From: Verrucomicrobiaceae bacterium
GTDB lineage: Bacteria > Verrucomicrobiota > Verrucomicrobiia > Verrucomicrobiales > Verrucomicrobiaceae
Reading direction: 5' to 3'
Length of the DNA stretch: 64,000 nt
NCBI GenBank assembly: GCA_019694165.1
Contig: JAIBCL010000005.1
Location: 248,001-312,000, forward strand
In this document: in pieces, positions 34,727 through 44,845 of the stretch
How the letters are laid out: each line of letters opens with the position of its first letter
How positions within the stretch are numbered: position 1 is the first letter of the stretch
The notes under the pieces: generated by a model
Seen by the model: only the letters and a program-made list of their open reading frames with translations
Told to the model about the DNA's origin: nothing
Database searches by the model: none
Program-made: the position numbers and the translations under genes

Positions 34727-35884
34727 TCAATAAACGTCGCGGCGGTAGCGCTTCGCGTTCTTCAGCTCGGTGACGTAGGCGGCGGCTTCTTCGGAGGATT
34801 TGCCGCCTTCTTTTTCGATGATCTGGTGGAGTGCCTTGTCCACGTCGAGCGCCATGCGGGAGGCATCACCGCAGACGTAGAAGATGGCGCCTTGCTCAAG
34901 CCACTCCCAGAACTGGCGGCTGTTCTCGAGCATCTTGTGCTGGACGTAGATCTTCTCGGCCTGATCGCGGGACCAGGCGCAGTCGAGCTTCGCGAGCGTG
35001 CCGTCGGCGAGGTAGGCGGCGAATTCGTCTTTGTAGAAATAGCAGGTCTTCTCGCTCGTCTCGCCGAAGAAGAGCCAGGCCTTGCCTTTGGCGCTCGTGG
35101 CCTTGCGCTCTTGGAGGAAGGCGCGGAAGGGCGCGATGCCGGTGCCGGGGCCGCACATGATGACGGGGATGTCTTCGTGCGGCTCGGGAAGGCGGAAGCC
35201 TTTGCCGGGATTCACAAAAACGGGCAGCGGCGTGCTGGTGTCGATGCGCTCAGCGAGGAAGGTGGAGCAGACTCCTTTGCGCGCGCGACCGTGGCTCTCG
35301 TATTTCACGGTGGCGACGGTGAGATGGACGGCCTCACCGACAGCGCGCTGGCTGGAGGAGATGGAGTAGAGGCGGATGATGAGCTTCTTGAGCAGGCCGA
35401 TGAACTCGGCGGGCTCGAACTTCGCCGTCGGATTCTCAAGCAGCACGTCGATGACCTCGCGGCCCCAGAGGTAGTTTTTGAGATTGTCTTTTTTCTCGGG
35501 CGCGAGCAACGCTGCGACGGGTGAAGAGCCGCCAGTTTTCTCGACGACGGCTTTGAGCAGCTTGTTGTCGATATCGGTGATGGAGAAGCTTTCAAAGAGC
35601 GCCTGACGGATCGGCACGGATGCGCCTTTGGGATTCACGACGCTCTCATCGCCGGAGAAGCCGAGCGCGGCGAGGACATCGGACACGAGCGCCGGATCAT
35701 TCGTCGGCAGCACGGCGAGCGAGTCGCCGGGGGTATATTCGAGACCGGAGCCGGTGAGGTCGATCTCGAAGTGAGCCGTGTGCTTCACCGCGCCGGGAGC
35801 GGTGAGGTCGTGCATGTGCTTGAGGCGCGCGATGTACGGATTCTTGACGTTGTAAACGGGCTTGCCCGTGGATTCGGTGCTCAT
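34727..35884 (-). CDS. CysJ-like ferredoxin-NADP reductase-type flavoprotein, no flavodoxin domain
   Basis: A 385-residue protein from 35884 (MSTESTGKPVYNVKNPY). FAD site RLYSISSSQ near 188-196 and KGVCSTFLAERI; NADP site CGPGTGIAPFRAFLQERK near 255, GCxxP-like YVCGDASRMALDV near 340; C-terminal KRYRRDVY is the CysJ/CPR end. The N-terminal FMN (flavodoxin) domain of full CysJ is absent, so it resembles the reductase half used by SiR-FP-like or nitric-oxide-synthase-type enzymes. It should pass electrons from NADPH to an unknown acceptor. No cysI lies nearby. Confidence 0.88.
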   Translation of the reverse strand: MSTESTGKPVYNVKNPYIARLKHMHDLTAPGAVKHTAHFEIDLTGSGLEYTPGDSLAVLPTNDPALVSDVLAALGFSGDESVVNPKGASVPIRQALFESFSITDIDNKLLKAVVEKTGGSSPVAALLAPEKKDNLKNYLWGREVIDVLLENPTAKFEPAEFIGLLKKLIIRLYSISSSQRAVGEAVHLTVATVKYESHGRARKGVCSTFLAERIDTSTPLPVFVNPGKGFRLPEPHEDIPVIMCGPGTGIAPFRAFLQERKATSAKGKAWLFFGETSEKTCYFYKDEFAAYLADGTLAKLDCAWSRDQAEKIYVQHKMLENSRQFWEWLEQGAIFYVCGDASRMALDVDKALHQIIEKEGGKSSEEAAAYVTELKNAKRYRRDVY

Positions 35885-35969
35885 GGTTGGGCGCGGTTGG
35901 GTGACGAGGGCGGCTAGCGTGGGAGTCTTTGCCTGAAAGTCAAGAGTGGCGGGCACCACATGGATGCGG

Positions 35970-36533
35970 TCAGGGCCGGCGCTGGCGCACAGCCTCAAAG
36001 AGACACACACCGGCGGCCACGGACACGTTCAAGCACTCGACCTGGCCGAGCATGGGAATGCGCGCGAGGAAATCACAGTGCTCGCCGGTGAGCCGTCTCA
36101 TGCCGCTGCCCTCGGCACCCATGACGAGGCCGACCGGACCTTTGAAATCGATGTCGTAGATCGACTGCGTCGCCTCGTCCGCGGTGCCGACAAGCCAGAG
36201 GCCGAGTTCCTTGAGCTTCTCCATGGCGCGCGCGAGATTTGTAACCCGCACGACTGGCACATGCTCGGCAGCCCCGCAGGCCACGCGCCTCACGGTGTCG
36301 GTGATGGGCGCCGATTTGTCCTTCGGCAGGATCACGGCATCGACGCCGGCGGCATCGGCCGTGCGCAGGCAAGCGCCGAGGTTGTGAGGGTCCTGGATGC
36401 AGTCGAGCACGAGCACGAAAGGCGCGGGCTTGCCCTCGAGGATCGACGCGAGATCACCCTCGTCGAAGAGCCTGGCGGACGATGCCTGGCCAGCATGGCG
36501 GTTCTGGCGGGCGGCGTGTTCGTGGCGTGACAT
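35970..36533 (-). CDS. SpoU-type rRNA/tRNA 2'-O-methyltransferase, RlmB/TrmH-like
   Basis: A 187-residue protein. SPOUT motifs: [16 protein letters not shown] near 48, [12 protein letters not shown] near 137 and [18 protein letters not shown] near 160, which form the knotted SAM site. It is shorter than RlmB (about 245 residues) because the N-terminal L30e-like substrate-binding domain is missing; only a ~25-residue polar leader precedes the knot. It methylates a guanosine ribose by family inference. It lies 69 bp downstream of the sigma gene on the same strand. Confidence 0.85.
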   Translation of the reverse strand: MSRHEHAARQNRHAGQASSARLFDEGDLASILEGKPAPFVLVLDCIQDPHNLGACLRTADAAGVDAVILPKDKSAPITDTVRRVACGAAEHVPVVRVTNLARAMEKLKELGLWLVGTADEATQSIYDIDFKGPVGLVMGAEGSGMRRLTGEHCDFLARIPMLGQVECLNVSVAAGVCLFEAVRQRRP

Positions 36534-36602
36534 GGCTTCAAAAAACGCGCCGCATGAGCCGTCGCCGATGCGCCGTCACGAATGCATGATGCGCGCGCCG
36601 GA

Positions 36603-37505
<903 letters not shown>

Positions 37506-37914
37506 TTACGGGTGGATACGATTGGGGTGTGAAGTTTGTTGGCCCCCGCGCGGTCAATGCACGGGGAACATATTATTACGTTTCAGAAGGGCGCGTTTGT
37601 CCATGTTTCTGAGCAAATCCTCGGCCAAGCTGCCGCAGGACACGCTTGAATTCCGATGGCGTTGATTTCGGGAGGTGGCACAAAGAATTGGATTAGTGTT
37701 TGTTGAACTAAATTTCGGCCCTCTCGTCAATCGCAAATTTCATAAAAGTTGATTTTTCTTCTGGATTCCCGGCCGTGATCGCAGCGCGAGTCTGGCGGGC
37801 CATGTGGAGCGGCCGGTGAGTCCGCGCCCCGCGTCTCCGGAAGGAAATGACCCTGAAAAGGCGGTGATGCTCCGGCCTCCACAAGGGCCGCCCCAGGGAC
37901 CGGAGGCAAGGCAC
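37506..37914. promoter_or_regulatory. Long intergenic region upstream of sigma gene
   Basis: A 409-bp region between two leftward genes. It contains an AT-rich patch (about 37681-37765) with TTGACG on the minus strand (37730-37725) as a possible -35, but no convincing -10. The right end (37875-37910) has GC-rich pairing words (GCCTCC/GGAGGC) that may end transcription from the upstream protease gene. No gene is seen. Confidence 0.4.
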
Positions 37915-39537
37915 CTACTGGATCCGTTTCAGCGTCCCGATCCGGTAGGCACCGCCGACGAGCTTGAGGTTGTCACGCTCGGCGCTGACGGCATCGATGT
38001 GGAGGAGTTTCGGGAAGTCGGCCAGCTCGATGATGTGCACGCCGTCCTTCGGAGTCTTGAATGCCTCGGCAAGGTCGTTGAGGTCGTTGACCTTTACGCC
38101 GTTCACCAGATTCACCACCTGCCCGCCGAGCCGCTCGTAGCCCTGTACGGTGGGTGTGGGCAGCACCGCGCTGAGGAAGACAAGCTTCCGGCGGCCTTCC
38201 TTCTCGTAGTCCTCGGGATGCTCGGCGATGCGGGAGAGGCGGAGGATGGCACCGCTCTGTTGATCGCTGCCAAAGGCCTGGAGGTAGGGCTTGGAGAGTT
38301 CCTGGAAGAGCAGGCCGCCCATCATCACGTAGTTCGGGCCGCGGTCAAAAATGTAGGGCGTGACGAGGTAGTCGGCGGGCTGCTTGCGCAGCAGCTTGCC
38401 GGAGAGTTCGATCTCCTTGCCGTCGCGGAGCACTTTCATCTCGATCTTGTCACCCACGAAGGCGCGGCCCCGGACGACGTGGCTGATGCTCAGCGCGCCG
38501 AACTGCGGGTCCTGGTAGTCACCGCGGGAATCAACGGAGAAGCCGTTGATCGAGAGAATGATGTCACCCTGTTTCACGCCGATCTTGTCGGCCGAGGCAC
38601 CCTTTGACACGCCGCTGATGAAGGCACCCTTCATGCCGCCCTTCATGCCAAGGTACTCGCGGAACTGCTCGTCGAGCGTCTGCTGCAGCTCGACACCGAG
38701 GCTGGGAAAGCCGTCGTACTGCCCGTCGTCCGTGTCCTTAAGGAAGTGCTCGATGATGGGCGCGGGCAGCAACGTGGCCACCTGGTTCTTCGAATCGTAG
38801 CGCAGCAGGAGCGCGGCGAGTTTTCCACCTTTGACGACCGGAAGCGTGAAGCTGTTCCCCTCGCTGCGGACAATGCCAGTAGCCTCATAGACGAGGAAAC
38901 TGGCGTTCTCGACGACGTAGCCCTGCGTCATCACCTTGCTGATGCGCATGGGGGTGACGATGAGGTCGCCCACGCGGCCGGTCTGCCAGATGGAGAGCGA
39001 ATCGCCGATGCGCGCGGAGGTGTCCAGCGTCATCGGCGTCAGACTCGCGAAGAATTCCTTCTCCTTCGACGGCGAGGCCGAGGCCAGCAGGGCGACGTTT
39101 GCCTCGTAATCGACGGCCACCACCTTCGCCGGCAGCTTCTGGCCGCTCTCGGGCATCTCAAGTTCTATGTAGGTGGCATCCGCCACCATCTGGCCGGTGA
39201 CGAGGATGCGGTTGCCGGCGAGCACCACGCCGAGGCCGCGGCGCGCGCCGGGAGATTCCTTCTGCCAGGGGATGTGCGGATTGTAGCCCTGCGAGGTGGC
39301 GTTGACTTTGACGAGCGAAGTCGAGCGGATGATGGTCTCGCGTTGCGAAGGTGCCGCGGGTGCGACCGGGAGGTTGCGTTTGGGAAGAACTCCAGCGGGA
39401 GGCGGCGTGATGGTGCCGATGGGTTTCTTCCGCTCGGCTTTGCCCCTCGGCTCGAGCACGGAGGCTGAGTTCTGCGCGACGACGGCGCTGGTGGCGGAGA
39501 GGAGTGCGAGGAACAGCGGGAAAACGACGCGTTTCAT
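37915..39537 (-). CDS. Inactive trypsin-like/PDZ paralogue (pseudoprotease)
   Basis: A 540-residue protein from 39537 (signal MKRVVFPLFLALLSATSAVVA). It aligns along its length with the active protease encoded just upstream. The catalytic positions are lost: His becomes Gln116 (ILVTGQMVADAT against FLTNAHVVSNAT), Asp becomes Asn147 (YEANVALLAS), and the GNSGGP loop reads GNSFTLP, keeping Ser229 but not the oxyanion glycines. PDZ domains are retained (FPSLGVELQQ region; GASADKIGVKQGDIILSING). It starts 38 bp after the protease stop, so the two are one operon; it may be a binding partner, adaptor or regulator of the protease. Confidence 0.85.
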   Translation of the reverse strand: MKRVVFPLFLALLSATSAVVAQNSASVLEPRGKAERKKPIGTITPPPAGVLPKRNLPVAPAAPSQRETIIRSTSLVKVNATSQGYNPHIPWQKESPGARRGLGVVLAGNRILVTGQMVADATYIELEMPESGQKLPAKVVAVDYEANVALLASASPSKEKEFFASLTPMTLDTSARIGDSLSIWQTGRVGDLIVTPMRISKVMTQGYVVENASFLVYEATGIVRSEGNSFTLPVVKGGKLAALLLRYDSKNQVATLLPAPIIEHFLKDTDDGQYDGFPSLGVELQQTLDEQFREYLGMKGGMKGAFISGVSKGASADKIGVKQGDIILSINGFSVDSRGDYQDPQFGALSISHVVRGRAFVGDKIEMKVLRDGKEIELSGKLLRKQPADYLVTPYIFDRGPNYVMMGGLLFQELSKPYLQAFGSDQQSGAILRLSRIAEHPEDYEKEGRRKLVFLSAVLPTPTVQGYERLGGQVVNLVNGVKVNDLNDLAEAFKTPKDGVHIIELADFPKLLHIDAVSAERDNLKLVGGAYRIGTLKRIQ

Positions 39538-39574
39538 GGCGCGATGAGGCGTGGTGGTTTGTGGTCGCGACATG

Positions 39575-41086
39575 TCATTCCTCACCGAGGTAGGAGGCTT
39601 CGCGGATGTTGTAGGTCTTCATGATGCGCGGATGCGCAGCCTCGGCGAGCTCGCGCTTGAGCACCAGAGGGCGGCCCTTTTCGAGCAGTTTGATTTTGAT
39701 GAAACCGGCCCTCTCGTCCTCCTTCGCCAGCGCGGCCTTCACGTCCTTGAGGGTCTTGATCTTCACCCCGTTGATCTCATCGACGATGCTCTGCTGGTAG
39801 CCGGTGAGATAAGTGTTCACCTCGTCGGGCAGGACGTTCGTGAGCACGATGACCTCGGGCCGCTCTTCATAGATCTTTTTCGTCATGTAATTGTCGAAGA
39901 CGTAGCTGGTGAGCGGATCACGGATGCTGTGCGCGTCCATCAGGTTCCGGTCCATGGGCTGGAAGACCAGGCCGGCATAGACGATGTAGCGCGGGCGCTG
40001 GTTGTATTGCAGGCCGAGCTTCACGTAGGGCAGGAAGCGCTTCAGCGTGACGGTGGCGGACTGCTTCTTGCGGTCGCGCACGAAGTCGAGCTTCACCTTG
40101 CCGCCGGCGTATTTGCGCTCCACCACCTCGTTCATGTCGATGAGTTCGCCGTCGATCTTGATGAGGCCGTTGTTGAGCACGGGATTGCCGTCGATAGCTA
40201 GCAGCACGTCCCCTTGCTTGAGCACCCCGCCTACACACCCGGCCGGCTCCACGTCGGCAATGAGCACTCCGTGACCGTCGTTTTCGAGGCCCAGCGCCTT
40301 GATTTGCGCGGGGTTTTCGATCGAAAAATCACCCGCCGCGAGATCCACGTAATGGTCATAGTGGCCGTCCTCGATGTCCTTCAGGAAGCGCTCGATCACG
40401 GGTACCGGGATCATGTAGCCCACGTTCTGCGCCACGCGGCCGCTGAATCCCTGGAAGGCCACGCCCACGACCTTGCGGTTTTGCAGCACGGGGCCGCCGG
40501 AGTTCCCCGGATTGATCGCCGCATCCACCTGGATGGTGAGGTGATTGTCCACTCCCGTATGGCTGTAGGGTCGGAAGTCGATGCGCGAGACCACGCCGCG
40601 TGTGACGGACACTCGCTCGCCGCCGATCGGGTAGCCCACGGCGATCACCTCGGTGTTCAGCTTCGGGATGCCGCCGAAAGTCAGCGGCTTGAGTTTTTCA
40701 AAGTGCGAGGCGTCCTCCGCCTCGATGAGCGCGAGGTCACAGTCGTGTGCGATGTGCACCACCCGCGCGGCATGCGGCTCGGGGTCGCTCATCGTGCGGA
40801 TCACGATCTTTGTCGCGTTGCTCACGACGTGCGCGTTGGTCAGGAATCTGTTTTTGCCAATGAGGAATCCCGTGCCCGATCCGCCCGACGGCTGCCCGGC
40901 ATTCCACGGCTCGCGATAGTCGGGCATGAGCACCGACACGTCGATGTTGACGATACCCTCCCATTCGCCCGAGTTGGTGTCGATGGCCTGGCTTGCACCG
41001 GGATCCTCGTCCTTCGCCCGGGCCGGTATTGAAGTGCATAACAGCAGCGCGGCAGCGGACGCAAGGAGCAAGGGGTGTTTCGTCAT
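39575..41086 (-). CDS. Trypsin-like serine protease with PDZ domains (HtrA/Deg-like)
   Basis: A 503-residue protein with a signal peptide (MTKHPLLLASAAALLLCTSIPARA). Full triad: His86 in LTNAHVVSN, Asp117 in DCDLALIE and Ser196 in NPGNSGGP. Two PDZ-like regions follow (GVLIADVEPAGCVGGVLKQGDVLLAIDG near 270, and LTNVLPDEVNTYLTGYQ near 420). The arrangement is like plant Deg and bacterial DegP-type envelope proteases. The next gene downstream is a catalytically dead paralogue. Confidence 0.9.
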   Translation of the reverse strand: MTKHPLLLASAAALLLCTSIPARAKDEDPGASQAIDTNSGEWEGIVNIDVSVLMPDYREPWNAGQPSGGSGTGFLIGKNRFLTNAHVVSNATKIVIRTMSDPEPHAARVVHIAHDCDLALIEAEDASHFEKLKPLTFGGIPKLNTEVIAVGYPIGGERVSVTRGVVSRIDFRPYSHTGVDNHLTIQVDAAINPGNSGGPVLQNRKVVGVAFQGFSGRVAQNVGYMIPVPVIERFLKDIEDGHYDHYVDLAAGDFSIENPAQIKALGLENDGHGVLIADVEPAGCVGGVLKQGDVLLAIDGNPVLNNGLIKIDGELIDMNEVVERKYAGGKVKLDFVRDRKKQSATVTLKRFLPYVKLGLQYNQRPRYIVYAGLVFQPMDRNLMDAHSIRDPLTSYVFDNYMTKKIYEERPEVIVLTNVLPDEVNTYLTGYQQSIVDEINGVKIKTLKDVKAALAKEDERAGFIKIKLLEKGRPLVLKRELAEAAHPRIMKTYNIREASYLGEE

Positions 41087-41315
41087 AGGTCGGTCTCCGG
41101 AAAAGTGACGTGGATCATCGCCGAGGCCCCGTGAAAGACAAGGGCCGGTGAAGAACGCTGCAAACCTGCCCGCTCAGTCAGTGAAATGGCGATGCCGGGC
41201 GGGGCGTTTCTCCGGCGGATTTCCACGGTGGTCTTCCGCTTGACCGCGGCAGCGTCCCGGGGAAAACATCCGCCGGCCAAAAAACTCAACCCCGCAACCC
41301 CCACGAAGCAAACTC

Positions 41316-41729
41316 ATGAACCTCAAACTCCTCTCACTCATCAGTGCCGCCGCCGTGTTCGGCGCATGGAACGCCCGCGCCGTCGATTTTGAAAAAGAAG
41401 TCCTGCCCATCTTCAAGGACCGGTGCTTCGACTGCCACCAGAAGGAGCGTACCGATCCGAAGACCGGCAAGCTCAAGAAGCCAAAGGGCAAGTTCCGCAT
41501 GGACAGCGCCGCGCTGCTCATGAAGGGCGGCGAGGAAGGCAAGAACGTCGTCCCCGGCAAGCCGGATGAGAGCACCGTTTACACCTCCGTCGTCGTCCCT
41601 GAGAGCGACGACAAGGCCATGCCGCCCGAAGGCAAGGGCGAGCGCCTCACCAAGGACCAGCAGGAGCTGATCAAGAAGTGGATCGCCGAAGGCGCGAACT
41701 TCGGAGCATGGAAGGGTGCCGCGGACTGA
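41316..41729 (+). CDS. Planctomycete-type cytochrome c, stand-alone
   Basis: A 137-residue secreted protein (MNLKLLSLISAAAVFGAWNARA) with one heme site CFDCH (37-41), preceded by VDFEKEVLPIFKDR, the signature of the PSCyt1/planctomycete cytochrome c domain usually found at the start of DUF1549/DUF1553 proteins. AMPPEGKGERL near 101-111 supplies the distal Met. Here it is free-standing, with no dehydrogenase next to it; it may serve the DUF1501 or cytochrome-fusion proteins of the same genome (inference). Confidence 0.88.
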   Translation: MNLKLLSLISAAAVFGAWNARAVDFEKEVLPIFKDRCFDCHQKERTDPKTGKLKKPKGKFRMDSAALLMKGGEEGKNVVPGKPDESTVYTSVVVPESDDKAMPPEGKGERLTKDQQELIKKWIAEGANFGAWKGAAD

Positions 41730-41976
41730 TCTGCCACGGGCGGTCGTCCGCTTGCAATCACCTTCCTGTCTTCATTTCTCGAAGAGCATCGGGTGCCGTC
41801 CGCGGCCAGCCCGGTGCTCTTTCTCTTTCCATCACAGACCAACGAGCGCCCGGGCCGGCAAGCCGTCCTTTCGGTGCCGGGAAAGCAGCCATGCGACGAG
41901 AGGGCGTATCCCTCCGTCGCGGCTGACGCACCCGATTGCAAAACAGGCATTCACCCCCATCTTGCGCGCCCTTTTT
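41730..41976. other. Intergenic region before valS
   Basis: A 247-bp region without a recognisable gene, hairpin or T-box-like leader. The valS frame stays open upstream of 41977, but that part encodes Arg/Pro-rich sequence unlike ValRS, so it is treated as leader. Confidence 0.4.
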
Positions 41977-44835
41977 ATGCCCGAACTCGACAAGACCTAC
42001 ACGCCGGCGGACGTGGAAGCCCGCTGGTATCAGCAATGGCTCGATGACCAGGCCTTCGTGGCCGATCCCGCGCGCGTCAGCGACAAGCGCCCGGCGTATT
42101 CCATCGTCATCCCGCCGCCGAACGTCACGGGCATCCTCACGCTCGGCCATGTGCTGAACAACACGATCCAGGACATCCTCGCCCGCCGCGCGCGGATGCT
42201 CGGCAAGGAAGTGCTCTGGCTGCCGGGCACGGACCACGCAGGCATCGCCACGCAGAACGTGGTGGAGAAGACGCTGAAGAAGCAGGGCGCGATCAAGCAT
42301 CGCGACGATCTCGGCCGCGAGAAGCTCGTGGAGAAAATCTGGGAATGGAAGGAAAAGCACGGCGGGATCATCATCCAGCAGCTCAAGAAGCTCGGCGCTT
42401 CGTGCGATTGGAGCCGCGAGCGCTTCACGATGGATCCCGACTACAGCCAGTGCGTGCTGCGCGTGTTCGTGGATCTTTATCGGAAGGGACTCATCTATCG
42501 CGGCCGCCGCATGGTGAACTGGTGTCCATCGTCGCTCACTGCGCTGAGCGATGAGGAAGTGATCATGAAGTCGCAGAACGCGACGATGTTTTATTTCAAA
42601 GTGCAGGTCGTCGAGGAACCGGACACGTGGCTCACCATCGCGACCACGCGCCCCGAAGTGATTCCGGGCGACACCGCCATCGCGGTGAATCCGAAAGACC
42701 CGCGCTACGCCCATCTCATCGGGAAGCACGCGCGTCGTCCGCTGCCCCTGGAGAATCAGGAAGCGCTGCCGATCATCGGCGACGAGCATGTCGATTTCGA
42801 ATTCGGCACCGGCGTGCTGAAGGTGACGCCTGCGCATGACAAAGCGGACTTCGAGATCGCGCAGCGCCATGGTTTGCCGCTCGTCGATGTCATGCATCCG
42901 AACGGCACGATGAACCTCATCGCGGGCAAGGATCTCGCCGGCATGGATCGCGTGGAAGCGCGGAAGAAAGCCGCCGAATTGCTCCGCGAGATGGGCAGCC
43001 TCGTGAAAGAGGAGCCATATCAAAACAACGTCGGCTACTCCGAGCGCGCCGATGTGCAGATCGAGCCGCGCCTCAGCGACCAGTGGTTCTTGAAGTACCC
43101 GAGCCAGGATGCCTCGCGCGACGTGGTGGCGAAGGGTGAGATGCGCTTCTTCCCCGATCGCTGGGCCAAAGTGTATGACCACTGGATGAGCAACCTGCAG
43201 GACTGGTGCATTAGCCGCCAGCTCTGGTGGGGCCATCGCATCCCCGTCTGGCACAAGTCGGTGACCATCAATGACTACCAGCTCGATGCCGATGTCTTCG
43301 GCTGGAGTGGTCTCGATTACAACGCCGAGGAAAACGCGAAGGCTGGCCGTGTGGTGCGCTGCATCCGCCGCCGCGACGGCCTCGAAGTCGATCCCGAGTC
43401 CGACGACTTCCGCGTGTCCGACACGAAGAACGATCAGGACACCTTCGACGTGTATGTCGCCACCGCCGACGAAGAAGACGGCCGCAAGCTTGAGCAGTTC
43501 GGCTTCGTGCGCGATTCCGACGTGCTCGACACCTGGTTCAGCTCCTGGCTCTGGCCATTCGCCACGATGGGCTGGCCGGAGAAAACCGACACGCTCAGCA
43601 AATTCTATCCGACCACCGATCTCGTCACCGGCCCCGACATCATCTTCTTCTGGGTCGCCCGCATGATCATGGCCGGCTACGAGTGGATGGGCGAGCTGCC
43701 GTTCAAGAACGTCTATTTCACTGGCATCATCCGCGACAAACAGGGCCGCAAGATGAGCAAGTCGCTCGGCAATTCGCCTGACCCGCTCGAACTCATCTCG
43801 AAGTACTCCGCCGACGCCCTCCGCTTCGGCATCATGCGCAGCGCACCGCTCGGTCAGGACATCCTCTTTGACGAAAAGAACGTCGAGCTGGGCCGCAACT
43901 TCTGCACCAAGCTCTGGAACGCCGCGCGCTTCCGCCAGATGCAAGGTGGCGAAACCGAGACAGACATCAGCAGCGCGCTCCTCAGCAGCGACGACAAATG
44001 GATCCTTCTCCGTCTCAACACCGCCATCGCCGAAGTCACCACTTCTCTTGAAGAGTATCGCTTCAGCGATGCGACGAACACGCTCTACCGCTTCTTCTGG
44101 AGCGAGTATTGCGACTGGTATGTCGAGGCATCGAAAGCCGTGCTGCAAGGTACCGACGCCGACCGCAAAGCCAACACGCTCGCCGTCATCGACTTCGTGC
44201 TCGGCCACACGCTGCGGCTCTTCCATCCGTTCCTGCCCTTCATCACCGAAGAGCTGTGGCACGGCATGGGTTTCAGCTCCGACATGCCCGAGAACCAGGG
44301 CGGCAAGAGCATCATGTTCGCCCCGTGGCCGAAGCCGCTCAGCGAAGACGAACTCGCGCACTTCGGCATCCTTCCCGAAGACGAGCAGGCCGCGAACGAC
44401 AAATACAAAACCGTCGAACTCGGCCGCGGCCTGAAGAGCACCTTCAACATCAACAAAAAGGTCCGCTTCGTCCTCAAGCCCGCGAACGAACTCCCCGCGC
44501 ACGAGATCGAAGTGCTGCGCATCCTGCTCAACGCCGAGCCGCTCGACGTGGACGCCGCCTTCACGCCCAAGAAAGGCACGCCCGCCTCCATAACACCTCT
44601 CGGCGAACTATTCCTCCCGCTCGACGGCATCATCGACGTCGATGCCGAACGCGCCCGCGTGACCAAAGAGATCGCCAAGGTCGAATCCGAACTCACGAAA
44701 GTCCGCGCCAAGCTCGCCGACGAGAACTTCACCGGCAAAGTCCCGCAAAAGGTCCTCGACGAACACAAACAACGCGATGCTGACTGGAGCGCACAGTTTG
44801 AGAAACTGAAGGGGATGCTGGAGGCGCTTGGGTAA
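41977..44835 (+). CDS. valS: Valyl-tRNA synthetase
   Basis: A 952-residue class I synthetase from MPELDKTYTPADVEARWYQQ. HIGH motif region PPPNVTGILTLGHVLN near 46, editing domain (TTRPEVIPGDTAIAVNP near 227), KMSKS site GRKMSKSLGN near 591, and a C-terminal coiled coil arm (ERARVTKEIAKVESELTKVR). Between GHRIPVWHK and DSDVLDTWFSS there is a ~75-residue stretch (SVTINDYQLDADVFGW and beyond), longer than in E. coli ValRS. It charges tRNA-Val. Confidence 0.96.
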   Translation: MPELDKTYTPADVEARWYQQWLDDQAFVADPARVSDKRPAYSIVIPPPNVTGILTLGHVLNNTIQDILARRARMLGKEVLWLPGTDHAGIATQNVVEKTLKKQGAIKHRDDLGREKLVEKIWEWKEKHGGIIIQQLKKLGASCDWSRERFTMDPDYSQCVLRVFVDLYRKGLIYRGRRMVNWCPSSLTALSDEEVIMKSQNATMFYFKVQVVEEPDTWLTIATTRPEVIPGDTAIAVNPKDPRYAHLIGKHARRPLPLENQEALPIIGDEHVDFEFGTGVLKVTPAHDKADFEIAQRHGLPLVDVMHPNGTMNLIAGKDLAGMDRVEARKKAAELLREMGSLVKEEPYQNNVGYSERADVQIEPRLSDQWFLKYPSQDASRDVVAKGEMRFFPDRWAKVYDHWMSNLQDWCISRQLWWGHRIPVWHKSVTINDYQLDADVFGWSGLDYNAEENAKAGRVVRCIRRRDGLEVDPESDDFRVSDTKNDQDTFDVYVATADEEDGRKLEQFGFVRDSDVLDTWFSSWLWPFATMGWPEKTDTLSKFYPTTDLVTGPDIIFFWVARMIMAGYEWMGELPFKNVYFTGIIRDKQGRKMSKSLGNSPDPLELISKYSADALRFGIMRSAPLGQDILFDEKNVELGRNFCTKLWNAARFRQMQGGETETDISSALLSSDDKWILLRLNTAIAEVTTSLEEYRFSDATNTLYRFFWSEYCDWYVEASKAVLQGTDADRKANTLAVIDFVLGHTLRLFHPFLPFITEELWHGMGFSSDMPENQGGKSIMFAPWPKPLSEDELAHFGILPEDEQAANDKYKTVELGRGLKSTFNINKKVRFVLKPANELPAHEIEVLRILLNAEPLDVDAAFTPKKGTPASITPLGELFLPLDGIIDVDAERARVTKEIAKVESELTKVRAKLADENFTGKVPQKVLDEHKQRDADWSAQFEKLKGMLEALG

Positions 44836-44845
44836 GTCGTCGCTG

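Noticed and set aside
37804-38607. Plus-strand open frame near 38 kb (267 codons)
   Set aside because: Mostly antisense of the dead protease gene; the upstream part is intergenic and lacks features.
41758-44502. Long minus-strand open frame (914 codons)
   Set aside because: It is antisense to valS, which has complete class I motifs.
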